Positions 11,901-21,889 of a stretch of 31,655 nt of DNA are shown here, in pieces (positions within the stretch are counted from its first letter, which is position 1; the number at the start of each line of letters is the position of its first letter). Below the pieces are notes generated by a model. The model saw only the letters and a list, made by a program, of their open reading frames with translations. It made no database searches and was not told the DNA's origin. The position numbers were made by a program, and so were the translations under genes. Source of the DNA: Chara braunii (lineage: Eukaryota; Streptophyta; Charophyceae; Charales; Characeae); NCBI GenBank assembly GCA_003427395.1, contig BFEA01000001.1, positions 11,627,241-11,658,895 of the forward strand, written 5' to 3'.

Positions 11901-13850
11901 GCAAAATGCAGGAACGATAATCAACGTTTTCACATGAAAAGGGGATCTATATGAGGTCAAAGCCAACCCAACGGATTATTAATGGTAACTCGTCATTTCC
12001 TTTTCAGCTTTTCAGCGAATGTAGAACAATTATTAGGACTCTATCAAAGAAAGTGCTTAGTCATGACTACTAATTAGCGACTCCACCGATCTCTGACGAC
12101 GACACTCATACATACTTAGTTGTTACCGGGTCTTGCCCTTTTGTTCCCCTGCTAACACTCCGTTATAACAACTCCCCATTAATAATGATGACTGGCTCAG
12201 GGTGCACAAGACTCGATCCGACGGTTGTAGCTTACCTTGTCTGTTCAGCTTCTCAGTCCGGTTTCGATTATCGAACTCACTAGTCAATGGTCATTTCTCT
12301 CCATTCTTAATCTTTGGACAACACATGATGGCCAACAACCCTCCATAGTGTGAACATAGACTGCGGCCGACCACGCTCAATGGGGATGGCGATGAATGGC
12401 GATCCGCATAGATGCAAATGATATTCAGAGTGCGAGCAAACTTGGAGTTCACCCAAGTTTTATACTTACCACTCGCTAAAGGTGTAAAGCGATAGTTGGT
12501 GTAGAACGAAGGCCGGAGGATTGAGATGAAACAAAACATAAAGTCGAAGTATACCAGACTAGAGAACAGATGGTGTCAAGAAGGCGCACTTGTCGAGTTT
12601 TCTCCCAGCAGTATCTTTCGTGAACGAAGTTCTCCCCTACTAACTACTAATGCCACTCGCGTTTGCTCCGTGCACGTCCAATTCCCTGATTTCAGCCTTG
12701 TTACTATTACGAGTAAATCCCGTCCACCAACAAGAACAATGTCTACTTGCACACCATTCTCCACGTTTCATTCACAGGCCACTCTCTTGTGTATCGACCC
12801 CTTCCACCTTCGCGCTACCCCTCCGGACGGATTATTGCTCAACCATGTTTGAAAGGTTTAGCCCGTGATTGCGAGTTGAAAATTCTCTTGGGAGTAAGTC
12901 TAGTACGCCTATCGCTCTCTCGAGCATAGTAGCTCGGACAGGAAAAAAGGCGCCAACTCTAAAAGGCCTTGCAATCTCTCTCGCTCATTATAACCAATGA
13001 GGACTTTTGCGCATGGCGTCACGGCTTTAGGAGTGGGGAGGCATCACCCGCTGCATAAGAAGGTAGTATCTCGCACGCGCCTAAGACTTGGCTGCCCTAC
13101 CGAAGGTGAAGAGCAACACAACTCACCAGAGTTAACAACATTGATAAGGCGGGAAATGTCAGCACAAGTTGTGAGTTCTCACGCAGGCTGCGCGCATAGA
13201 TGCTACTCGCATCCGATGCCCTTCTCGTGGTCTATAAGCCTCTCATGGTGTCTTTGTTGCTAGTGCTGCAATCTGACCCCAACCGGATCACCCCTCGCAT
13301 AAACAGCACGTCATTCCCGCAAGGAGCTCCTTCTCACCCACTGTTGACGTTTCGATCACTCGCTCACGACCACTTCACTGTGACGGAGACGGCATCCGCG
13401 AGAACGACAGGTATCTCTCTTTAGCAAGATCGCGGCTCACGTCATCTGGGGAGTCATGTGTTTGACCCCTCCTTCCTTCTTATACACCGACCTCCCGCAC
13501 CCCCTCGTGAAAACTAGTTCGAAAATGCTGATGTCAACAGGGGAGCCACGCGTGTAACTCTCTTTCGTCGTCTCGGGTTCGCCTCTTGTCCGCGCTACAG
13601 GCCTCTCTATATGCGATGGTGTAACCGCCCCTTGCCTCAACTTCTTTGTCGAGACGAGATGGCCTCCGGACCGTCTTCTACGGACTCAGCTGACGGGTGG
13701 TCACGTCACCACCAATCCAACCCGTGCCAAGGCTCGGTCTCTGCGTTCAGGTCGCTCGCCTCGCTTTCAGCCTCTGTGTCGCGGTCCAGGTGTATTACCT
13801 TTACAAACAACCTAATGGCATAATCACACCAAAAACTTATGTGGGTGTAT
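8901..13850. other. Roughly 5-kb anonymous block, no gene recognised
   Basis: This stretch contrasts with its AT-rich flanks: more balanced base composition, almost no homopolymers or microsatellites, and GC rising after about 12.5 kb. The longest frames are about 60-108 codons, occur on both strands without order, and show no motif I know. I found no terminal repeats at its edges. It could be a strongly decayed transposon or intergenic DNA of different origin. Confidence 0.4.
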
Positions 13851-14243
13851 TTGATTGGAGTTCTCACCCGTCCTAAATGTATATCACCGCAATTACGTCT
13901 ACAAAGGAGTCGCAAAAGCCCTTTCATGAGAGTATGCCAAAGAATACCTAGAGGTCGATGAGACATACTACTATCATCTTTTACCATAGGAGCATAAAAA
14001 TGTTGTTACATATTGCCTTAGGCCTAAAACAGATGCGAAAATTGAGAAGAGGATACAATAGAGATAACTTGAAAATTTTGGTGTGCACAATGTCTTTCAT
14101 ATTTGCAGGACAACATATGGGAATACATTCTGATTTTAACAAAATACAAAAATATTTCAGCAAATATTTTCCACAATGGTTCCTCGAGAACAAAATATTT
14201 TCATAACATACTCACACTAACACTTTTTCAACTTAGTTCTAAA

Positions 14244-14518
14244 CTAGGCTACCAGCCGGGCCACCCGGGTCCCGCGTAGCCAGCCCGTGCAAGGATCAAG
14301 TAAGGTCCCAAAAAAAAAAAAAAAAAAAAAAAAATTCTGAAAAAATATTATGTTATGCAGAAAAATAAACTGAATAACTTTTGCCTCAGGGTCACATCGA
14401 AATTCTTCACCAAATTTAAAACAAAAAATAAAATTCAAAGATGTTTTTTTTTTTTTTTTTTTTTTTAATTATTTTGGCCCGGCCGGGCAACTGACCCCGG
14501 GCCACTCTGGTAACCTAG
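14244..14518 (+). mobile_element. MITE copy C (275 bp), intact
   Basis: It begins CTAGGCTACCAG and ends CTGGTAACCTAG (11/12 inverted match). It is flanked by a perfect 8-bp direct repeat GTTCTAAA at 14236-14243 and 14519-14526. The 5' end (GC-rich, about 14252-14309), the central block with GCAGAAAAATAAACTGAATA, and the 3' GGCCCGGCCGGGC segment match copies A and B. Poly(A) and poly(T) runs lie inside it at about 14310-14332 and 14445-14466. It has no open frame of note and gives independent support for the element boundaries and the 8-bp duplication. Confidence 0.9.
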
Positions 14519-14526
14519 GTTCTAAA

Positions 14527-15870
14527 CATATTTGTGTTCATATACATCTAGGGAATTCTAGTGTGAATATGCCACTGATGACTATATATACATATATGCA
14601 TATGGTGAACCTCGTACAATGCGAGAAAAAACGCATAATAAATGAGCTTCTATAACAAACCATCTCTTCGGATTTTCACCTACTCACTCTATCTACTGGA
14701 TGTCACTAGGCCAAGAACACTAGCCTAACCCAAAACAGACATGCCATCTTCACAAAGATAAAAATCAATCGCTAAAATTGTTTTGGGGGAAGTTTTCAAT
14801 CTAGATACGAGTTCATATAACGATAAATGACCATGTGTTCTATTCAGGTGAAAATGGTGGTCATAGGAAAGTACCGACAACCTCATCAATAATTGGGAAG
14901 GGATCTATGCGTTCGAACACTGCACATTTTGTTATGTGAATATATCTATTTTACCGCCTTACCCCCCCCTCCAAAAAAGTAACATTGGCGTCGACAAGTG
15001 ATATAGGTTGTAATGTGGGAAAAAAAGAAAAGTTTTGCTGAGATGTTTTCAGTCGTTAAAAACTTAAAATCAGCCACATAGCACCGTCTGGAAGCTACCA
15101 TCTTCCCGCGAGCACAAAACAACCCGACTTGCATGCATTCATAATCATGACATCTTGTGCTCAAAGGAAGACATTAGATCGTACCAAATCCGCATGAAAC
15201 ATTATTAGGGCGATAAAAACATGTTTCACTACCTGTATACTTCACGAGTGTCTGATCTGTACCTGGATGTCATGAGCTGCGAATGCATATATATAATATA
15301 TACGACTTCATGAACATAAAAAAAACACGGCTTTGCAATCAAAATAGTGATTTACTGGCAAATTGGATACGCGTAAACCATTTATCCGCCTATAGGAGAT
15401 TACATACTAATAGTTAAATAATATATAATTTTCTTTTCATTTTTTCCCCACCTCTCCCTCTCTCTTTCTCTCTCTCTCTCCCCCCCCCCCCCTCCCCTCG
15501 CAAGAAATTTAGGAAGGTGAAACATTTTTCTTTTCACCTTTCAAAGCTCGTTCCGCTTGGATAATGGTCCTGTACTTCATCGGATGGTTATACAAGAGAA
15601 GGCTCTGAGTGGTTCAACAAAAATCCTTACTTTGTTCTTCTAACATATATTTTTCAAATCATCTATCTTTAAAACTACAATGTGAAAAATGAGGAGATCT
15701 TAAACAACCATATGACAAACAAAGAAGGGCATAGGCGATAGCGAAATAAAGGAAGTAGATGGTTGTGAAGAGGACCAGTGGACAAAGCCAACATCAACTA
15801 GGAAGAAAAGGATATAAAGCAACAAATTACAAAGCCAATGGATCCCAATGCGGCCCCTGAGAGGGTCATA
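14527..15870. other. AT-rich DNA with a (CT)n/C-run tract, no gene recognised
   Basis: Mostly AT-rich single-copy-looking sequence. A (CT)n tract at about 15451-15480 merges into a C run (15480-15492). The short frames carry no recognisable motif. Confidence 0.5.
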
Positions 15871-15879
15871 GCTTTTCAG

Positions 15880-16200
15880 TTTGCTCCTCTTCGACATCTT
15901 CCTCTTCTTCCTACTCCTATCAATAGTAATCATCATCATTGTCACGATTCCCTCTGCTCTGCATCTCATGCGTTCCTCCTCCTTTGCTTCCTTCTGTTCC
16001 TACCACTCCTAGTAACCATCATCATCATCATCATCATCATCCATCATCCGTCATCAACATCCTCTGCCTCTGCATTTCATGCGTTCCTCCTCCCCCCTCC
16101 TCCCCCCTCCTCCCCCTCCTCCTCCTCGTACTCCTACTACTAGTAACCATCATCATTATCCTCCTCCTCCTCCTCTACCACCTTTGCCTTTGCATCCCGT
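15880..16200. repeat. Pyrimidine minisatellite, about three imperfect units of roughly 120 bp
   Basis: Each unit contains a TCCTACTCCTA-like segment, then AGTAACCATCATCATC, then TGCATCTCATGCGTTCCTCC. The ATC runs vary, with the longest at about 16018-16042, and CTC runs vary at about 16085-16132. Open frames across it encode only His/Pro/Ser/Leu low-complexity strings. Confidence 0.75.
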
Positions 16201-16552
16201 ATGCTTCATTGCATTTCAGCAGCTCGCTCGTATGCGTACAGAAACATTGATAAACAAAGTCACTAGAGTGGCGGATATATCCAATGCGCTTGGTGTGCAC
16301 GGGTGCAACTGAATGTAGAGGCGTTCGCGACAACGATATGCGCGCAGATTATCACCACCACACAAATCACACCCGCGATTTATTTTCCACACACATGTAG
16401 GCACTTCTTAGATAACTAATCTACGTCACTTTTTTTTCTTCTCTACTTGTGGGAATATAAAAATTGTCACATCCGTTTAAAAGGCGCGAATTGACAAGCA
16501 GGTATGGAAACATGGTACGCAACACATCTCTCCCCCTCACCTCATCTATCTG

Positions 16553-16597
<45 letters not shown>

Positions 16598-17520
16598 AGC
16601 GCAGATGCAAGGACAAAACAAGGAGCATTGAAGCATTGCATTGAATAACTGTCGGGCATATCATACATATCTACAGTGACCACCGAGGTGGACTGTGAAA
16701 AATTGAGTCAAAAACACCTCAACAGTGTGAAACTAGATGTTCACGATATCGTTGGGCAAGGCCTTAGTCAAATACAAAGCCCAAACATTGATCAAAATAA
16801 ACTAACAGGGAAGGCTAATGAGCTACGTTGCAATAGCCATACCAGGCCTGGCACCTTGCTAGATTGTTTGACTTCAGTACTCTTATGACAACACCCCATG
16901 AATAGACTGAAGCATTTTGTTCAAAAAAAAAAACAAAAAAAAAAGGATTCCCCTGTAAATTAGCACATGTGATCCTCACATATGGGCAAACTGCTTCATG
17001 CTCCCTTCTACGCTCAAGGAACGTCAGTGCAGACACTATTTTTCATGATTTGCCAGTGCAAGAGGATGCAGAGTTTGATCTCAGAATTAGAGGCGGGCAT
17101 TTTCCTTTTTTTCTTCTCAGGCCTGCACTACCCATGCTATTTTTCTTGGTCCCGCCCACCTTTGCCCAACACATTTATTTCCAGCCTCAAGCTAAACCCA
17201 CCCGACCCGCATAAGTGTTTTTTTTGAAATTCCAACCCCACATGCGACCCGCCTCAACTTGAAAATAACACTCACCCCGACCTGCCCACACTCGTGAGAA
17301 CATCATTACCAGTCCCCACCTGCGATCTAACTTTTTTCCGTCTGCATCTAACTTTTTCCCCTCTGCACCCACCCACGCCCGCCTGTGTCAGTCCCTTACA
17401 CGATTACAATCTTACGTGAGTCACCGCCACCCTCTTGCTCTCTGACTCTGTCTCTGCGTCTCTCTCGCCTCACTACAGGCTGTTGCGGCACGGTCACGTG
17501 CCGTCACTGGTCCTCTTTGC
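16200..17520. other. Anonymous sequence with (CT)n microsatellite at 16554-16594
   Basis: No gene recognised. (CT)n spans 16554-16594 and an interrupted A-rich run lies at 16922-16944. From about 17100 to 17400 the plus strand is C/T-rich. A 70-codon plus-strand frame at 16676-16888 matches nothing I know. Confidence 0.5.
16554..16594. repeat. (CT)n microsatellite
   Basis: About 20 uninterrupted CT units. Confidence 0.95.
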
Positions 17521-17526
17521 ACCGCC

Positions 17527-17638
17527 CACTACCGTCTTCCCCGAACAACGCACCCTAAAAATGATTGTATACAAGCTGTCTTTCCATCCAGATACAGCCA
17601 AAACAAGGGTGCGTTGTGTTCGGGCGAAGACGGTAGTG
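17527..17638. mobile_element. Small inverted-repeat element with CACTA-like ends
   Basis: The left arm 17527-17556 starts CACTACCGTCTTC and the right arm 17606-17638 ends GAAGACGGTAGTG. The arms are nearly complementary throughout with a small bulge, around a loop of about 50 nt. CACTA...TAGTG ends are the hallmark of CACTA (EnSpm) transposons. However, the expected 3-bp target duplication is absent (GCC on the left, TCG on the right). It may be a CACTA-derived mini-element or a hairpin of other origin. Confidence 0.45.
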
Positions 17639-18322
17639 TCGCCTCGCTAGTAACGTGGACCAATGGGCACAACTTCTCTAGGTGGCGAGTTCGGATTGGG
17701 GAACGAATCTAGCCGCCTGCTATGGTTAGCTTCACAACACAGGACTATAAACGGGCGTATTTTTTTTTTCCCGACATCTTTTTGGAACCTAGGCAAGTGG
17801 ACCCAAACCCTTTCTTTTCTGTCTCTCAGGGCCTGGGCCGCTGGACCCACGCCTTTTTTCCCAGAGGGGTCGGGCAGCAGGGTAAAGGGGGTGGGCTTAG
17901 GTGGGGGGCATATTTTGGGGCTGCGCCTGGCATTGTGGATCGGGTGACCCGAGCTGAACCATCTCCCACGCATCCAATGATGCAGACGAAATCTTCAACG
18001 TGTAGGTCAGGTGGGTGCATGCGGCTCGGGGCCTACCTCTCTCCAGAATGAAAGGGTTACAACACTTGGAAAAAGAAAGAGGATGTTAACAATGAACGTA
18101 ATGAAGACTATATTCATCAGAGATTGAGAATAATAGGGGCCACCCAAGGCACTACTGTGAAAGATGTTGATGTGGATGGGAGTGAAAGGGTTGGTGATGA
18201 CCAGGTAGGTGACAAAAAATTGCAAAAGATCACACATCTTGAACTCGCGACAAAGATGCCAATGTCATCCATGCATGGGTTCAAGATGCATGTAGCGCCA
18301 CGTGATTGGCAAGCACTGCTTA
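17639..18322. other. Anonymous sequence, no gene recognised
   Basis: Overlapping short frames on both strands; none shows a known motif. A plus-strand frame from 18124 continues into the 34-bp tandem repeat and the AGT array, so its C-terminal half is repeat-derived. Confidence 0.4.
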
Positions 18323-18424
18323 TTGCTACAAACGACTCCATTCAGAAAGATGTGAGTTGCTACAAACGACCCCATTCAGAAAGATGTCAGTTGCTACAAA
18401 CGATTCCATTCAGAAAGATGTCAG
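18323..18424. repeat. 34-bp tandem repeat, three copies
   Basis: Unit TTGCTACAAACGACTCCATT... (34 bp) is at 18323-18356, 18357-18390 and 18391-18424, with only a few substitutions between copies. Confidence 0.9.
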
Positions 18425-18489
18425 CTGTAACAACAGCAACGCCCAGCCCCCACACAAGCAGAAGGAGGAAGAATGTACGAAAGTCCCAT

Positions 18490-18601
18490 AGCAGCAACCA
18501 CAATATTAGTAGTAGTAGTAGTACGGAAGCACCCTAGCAGCAACCACAATAGTAGTAGTAGTCATAGTATTAGCACGGAAGCACCCTAGCAGCAACCATG
18601 A

Positions 18602-18646
<45 letters not shown>

Positions 18647-18648
18647 CG

Positions 18649-18719
<71 letters not shown>

Positions 18720-18747
18720 TAGTAGTACTAGTAGTAGTAGTAGCAGC

Positions 18748-18779
<32 letters not shown>

Positions 18780-18846
18780 CAGCAGCAGTGGTAGTAGTAG
18801 TAGTGGTAGTAGTAGTAGTAGTCGTACGTGTGGTGGTGGTGGTCAT
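18490..18846. repeat. (AGT)n microsatellite preceded by compound repeat units
   Basis: Two and a half units of roughly 46-52 bp begin AGCAGCAACCACAATA and end ACGGAAGCACCCT (18490 to about 18600). Each contains a short AGT run. The last unit expands into a long interrupted (AGT)n array to about 18825. This suggests the long array grew from the AGT core of the larger unit. Frames through it encode only Ser, Thr or Tyr strings. Confidence 0.9.
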
Positions 18847-18849
18847 GGC

Positions 18850-19850
18850 AGTAGCAGTGGTGAGAAGCAGCAGTTATAATCCTTTACGCTTCATGCCTTT
18901 TGCCCCATAGGTGCATGAGCGCTTATAGAAAAACTGGCTCATAACGGTGGAACCATTAGTTCTTATTTATACAAACAAAGAACCATGGCAATACTGTGGG
19001 AAGTCGGTGGGGATTGTATGTAGAAAAGAAAGCAATTCAATGAACGTGAGCGCCATCATCCAGCATTATTATGCGACTGATTGAAACGCAATCCAACAAA
19101 GCCTCAACATGTTCCCATACACATGCCAAGGTAACAAAGTAGATTTGGAGAGGGAATTCACACCCAAACAGATTGAGATATGCAAAGATGAAGCTTAATC
19201 ATCCAGAAGAATCGAACATGATCAATTCATAGCCTCTCCCCTCTCTCCAGCTCAATCAACACCACAAAGAACCCAAGAATCACAACAGAGAATAAACCAC
19301 CTTGAAACAAACTCAGAACCAAGCTTCCGCAAGCCTCTGGAGTCTGGACCCTTCCTCCTCCATGCAGCATCATCCTCCACACAGCCTGCTATGACGCACA
19401 ACCCGCCGTACAATGCCCGACCCTAATCCTTGCAGACCACTAGCACCTTCCTCCTATGGTCTCAGCAACACCAGTGCATCTGAAACAACACTCAGATGCT
19501 TGACCCCTGGGCCATGGACCTCCTCGAATATGCAGCGCTAGCTTCAGGACGACAAAGGAACCTCCACCTTGGAGAAGAAGAAGAACAGCTGCCATATAAC
19601 ATATGGCAGTGCCTAACCCCACAACAGAGATATGGCGCCGACAGACCCAGCAGATGAAGCACCTGCTTCAGTGCTGCTCAGACCTTAGCAGGGACTGCCC
19701 AGCTACACCGCTGCTCCAGCAGCCTGGCAGTGCCAAGATCACTAAACAACAGCTCCACCAAATCGCGCTAACACTTCGGTCCTACTCTATCTACCCTTTT
19801 ACACTAACGTACCGAACTGCACTCCCTAGGACCTAAGAGGCTAAGACCAA
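18850..19850. other. Anonymous sequence, no gene recognised
   Basis: Mixed composition without notable repeats. A 77-codon plus frame at 19603-19836 and a 60-codon minus frame at 19440-19622 carry no motif that I recognise. Confidence 0.4.
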
Positions 19851-19851
19851 C

Positions 19852-20010
19852 TAACAGTTCCAGGTCTATGGTTTTCCAACTAACAGTTATGGGTGTACAT
19901 TTTCTGGGGCAAAGGTAGACCATAACAGTTCCAGGTCCAGGTGATAACGGTACCGGACTGGGGCAAAGGTAGACCAACTACTAACAGTTATGGGTGTATC
20001 TTTTCCGTAA
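19852..20010. repeat. Shuffled duplication of three short blocks
   Basis: TAACAGTTCCAGGTC is at 19852 and 19923, CTAACAGTTATGGGTGTA at 19880 and 19981, and GGGGCAAAGGTAGACCA at about 19906 and 19960. Each block occurs twice in a partly rearranged order, as in a decaying minisatellite. It lies just downstream (in its own orientation) of the atp1 fragment. Confidence 0.8.
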
Positions 20011-20075
20011 CAAGGGTACCAGTTTAAGGCAAAAGTAAAGCAGCAGTCCGTTGAGGCCTGAACGAGATTTCCAGG

Positions 20076-20342
20076 ATAGATAATTAGAGCATGCATTCCA
20101 TTGTCCCAGAAAAAAATATCCCATAGCACAACCTGCATAAAGAGCAAGAAATTGAGGAGGAGAAGGATCTGATGCAGTGGCTGCCACAATAATAGAATAT
20201 TCTAAAGCACCTGCTACTGAAAGAATTAAAGAATCAAAGAATTTAAAATTTTGAATTTTCAGTAATTGTGCTACGGTCAAACGCAACGCTTCTGAGTGCT
20301 GACCAATTGCTACATACACACAATACAGCTTTTTGTTTGTCC
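20076..20342 (-). pseudogene. atp1: ATP synthase F1 subunit alpha (mitochondrial atp1-like) fragment
   Basis: The reverse strand reads a central stretch of F1-ATPase alpha, the nucleotide-binding subunit of the mitochondrial ATP synthase. It starts near [12 protein letters not shown], then TVAQLLKI, then [16 protein letters not shown] and LYAGCAMG. After a frame change at a T run near 20120 it continues as [11 protein letters not shown]. These are strongly conserved alpha-subunit segments in their correct order. Compared with the family, about four extra codons follow VAIGQ, and about ten extra codons follow LLKI, built from ATTCTTT-type slippage repeats. Both are in frame, but the later frameshift and missing ends show it is not functional. 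Only about 85 of roughly 500 residues are present, and the sequence after IIY no longer matches. Many streptophytes encode atp1 in the mitochondrion, so a nuclear insertion of mitochondrial DNA (NUMT) is the simplest reading. A decayed nuclear gene exon is the alternative. Confidence 0.82.
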
Positions 20343-21530
20343 CTCACCGAATCGCCCCCAAAACCCACCGGGGGTGGACACCCCGCAGGCTCCATTTCTG
20401 CAGCAGTTAAGGTTAAGAGAATTTGCAGAAAAGTCCCTGTCGTTCTAGACCTGTTCCAATTAACGGTTAGGACCCAAAACTCTGAAAAAAAATGCGAAAT
20501 GGTTCCAGTTAATGACACAGCCTGCTGCAAAAAATTGCAATAACATTGCAGCATCGAAAACAGGCCGAAAAGAAGAATAGCGGGGCAGAGGAGGAAAAAA
20601 GAGGTTTGGGGACGACCGCACGAACGAGCAGTAGGAGGAGCACAGCCAGATGTTTCGCGGTTGGTGTACTACGTTTCCATAGCACATTGCCACCACGAGT
20701 CAACAGGCCGAAAAGGCGAAAGCCCACTCTTTTTTTTTTTTCGGGTGCTCACGGGATCTACCCCTACCTACCCCATCTTTCTGATTGCTTAACGTAACCT
20801 CCCAGCTGCCATCAGAACAATCTACGGTAGGTGGTTTGTGCCTTGCTGCCATGTCAAAAGCCCGAAATCCTCCCTCATCCATCTTGCCTCTTGTTCCACT
20901 TAGGAGCAGTGGAAAGATGCCACATGATACGGCGTCCGTTCTGTGCGACTCCTGCCCTCTGCATCCCGCCGCCCCGCCCCCCCGCCCCCCGCCCCTCAAG
21001 TGGATTGCGCCGTCCACTCGTACCTAGCTCGTACCTAGTACATACCTCTTCTGGTCAGGAAGAGGCAACTCCCGTGCCTGGCATCGGCACCCTACCCTCA
21101 CGCCAACTGCATCTTCATGTCCCAAGATGGATGGCTCATAAGTGTGCATCTGTGTAACCTTCCTACAAATACAACGTACGGTCATTTCCGCTGCATCTGG
21201 ACTGAAATGTGAGCAAAATACGGCCATAATGACCATACATTCCAATTGGGTGAAGACGGTAGACTGTTCAGCCCATTGCCGCTTTAATGAGGGGGAACTC
21301 TGAGGAAGCAAATCATCCAGTCGATAATTTCATATTGTATATCCAACCACGTTGACGATCAAATTTAAAACTCAGTATGCTCAGCTGTCAGATGTGCTGT
21401 GGACAAGAATGGACATTCATTCATCATGATTCTGGAAATATTGCACTTCCTGTCGCGTAGGTGAAATACACTCCTTCGATGGCCACCCAATGGGATGGAA
21501 TCTCCACCATGATGGAAACAGCTGGCCAAC
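20343..21530. other. Anonymous GC-richer stretch, no gene recognised
   Basis: Frames of 70-108 codons occur on both strands, overlap one another and lack recognisable domains. A C-rich run lies at about 20966-20995 and a T run at about 20731-20741. Confidence 0.4.
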
Positions 21531-21532
21531 AA

Positions 21533-21551
21533 AACCACCAAAATAAACCTG

Positions 21552-21604
<53 letters not shown>

Positions 21605-21633
21605 CCACCACCACCACCACCAAAATAAACCTC

Positions 21634-21679
<46 letters not shown>

Positions 21680-21680
21680 A
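21533..21680. repeat. (AAC)n microsatellite in two compound units
   Basis: CCACCAAAATAAACCT followed by (AAC)n occurs twice: the runs are at 21552-21604 and about 21633-21676, separated by (CCA)n and the repeated spacer. The array abuts and truncates the rpl6-like frame at its 3' end. Confidence 0.9.
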
Positions 21681-21719
21681 CGATGACGACAACAACGACA
21701 CCGCATCAACAAACCCACC

Positions 21720-21836
21720 AAGTTTCATATCATGACTAAATCCTAATTTCAAGATAAGTATGGAGCTCTGTGGATTAGTACTAGCTTTATATCCAACACC
21801 TACAATTTCTAAAAAACAGAAATATTTGGTTTCCAT
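21720..21836 (-). pseudogene. rpl6: Mitochondrial-type ribosomal protein L6 (uL6), N-terminal fragment
   Basis: From the ATG at 21836-21834 the reverse strand reads METKYFCFLEIVGVGYKA, then a variable loop, then LKLGFSHDMKL: 39 codons. Met-Glu-x-Lys-(F/Y)-F-x-F-L, the IVGVGYKA strand and the LKLG(F/Y)SH motif are characteristic of the second domain of bacterial/mitochondrial L6, a large-subunit ribosomal protein near the peptidyl-transferase entrance. After residue 39 the frame enters an Asp/Ala segment and the TTG (AAC on plus) microsatellite, so the remaining roughly 60 or more residues are missing. Upstream, the frame is open through the 43-bp dispersed block. The gene is mitochondrially encoded in several streptophytes, so this may be a NUMT like the atp1 fragment 1.4 kb away on the same strand. 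A captured nuclear exon is also possible. Confidence 0.75.
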
Positions 21837-21843
21837 AAGCTTC

Positions 21844-21886
21844 AAATGATTGTGGATGCTATCTATGAATTGCCCTCTTCTACTGG
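21844..21886 (-). repeat. 43-bp dispersed block (inverted copy of 1237-1279)
   Basis: It is identical to the reverse complement of 1237-1279. It lies seven bases upstream of the L6-like ATG and is in frame with it. No similarity extends into the L6 part at the other locus, so the block and the L6 piece have separate histories. Confidence 0.85.
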
Positions 21887-21889
21887 GCC

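Noticed and set aside
15838-16250. Overlapping His/Pro/Ser-rich frames of about 100 codons
   Set aside because: Entirely made of ATC and CTC repeat units.
18124-18537. 137-codon plus-strand frame
   Set aside because: The second half is the 34-bp tandem repeat and AGT array; the first half matches nothing known.
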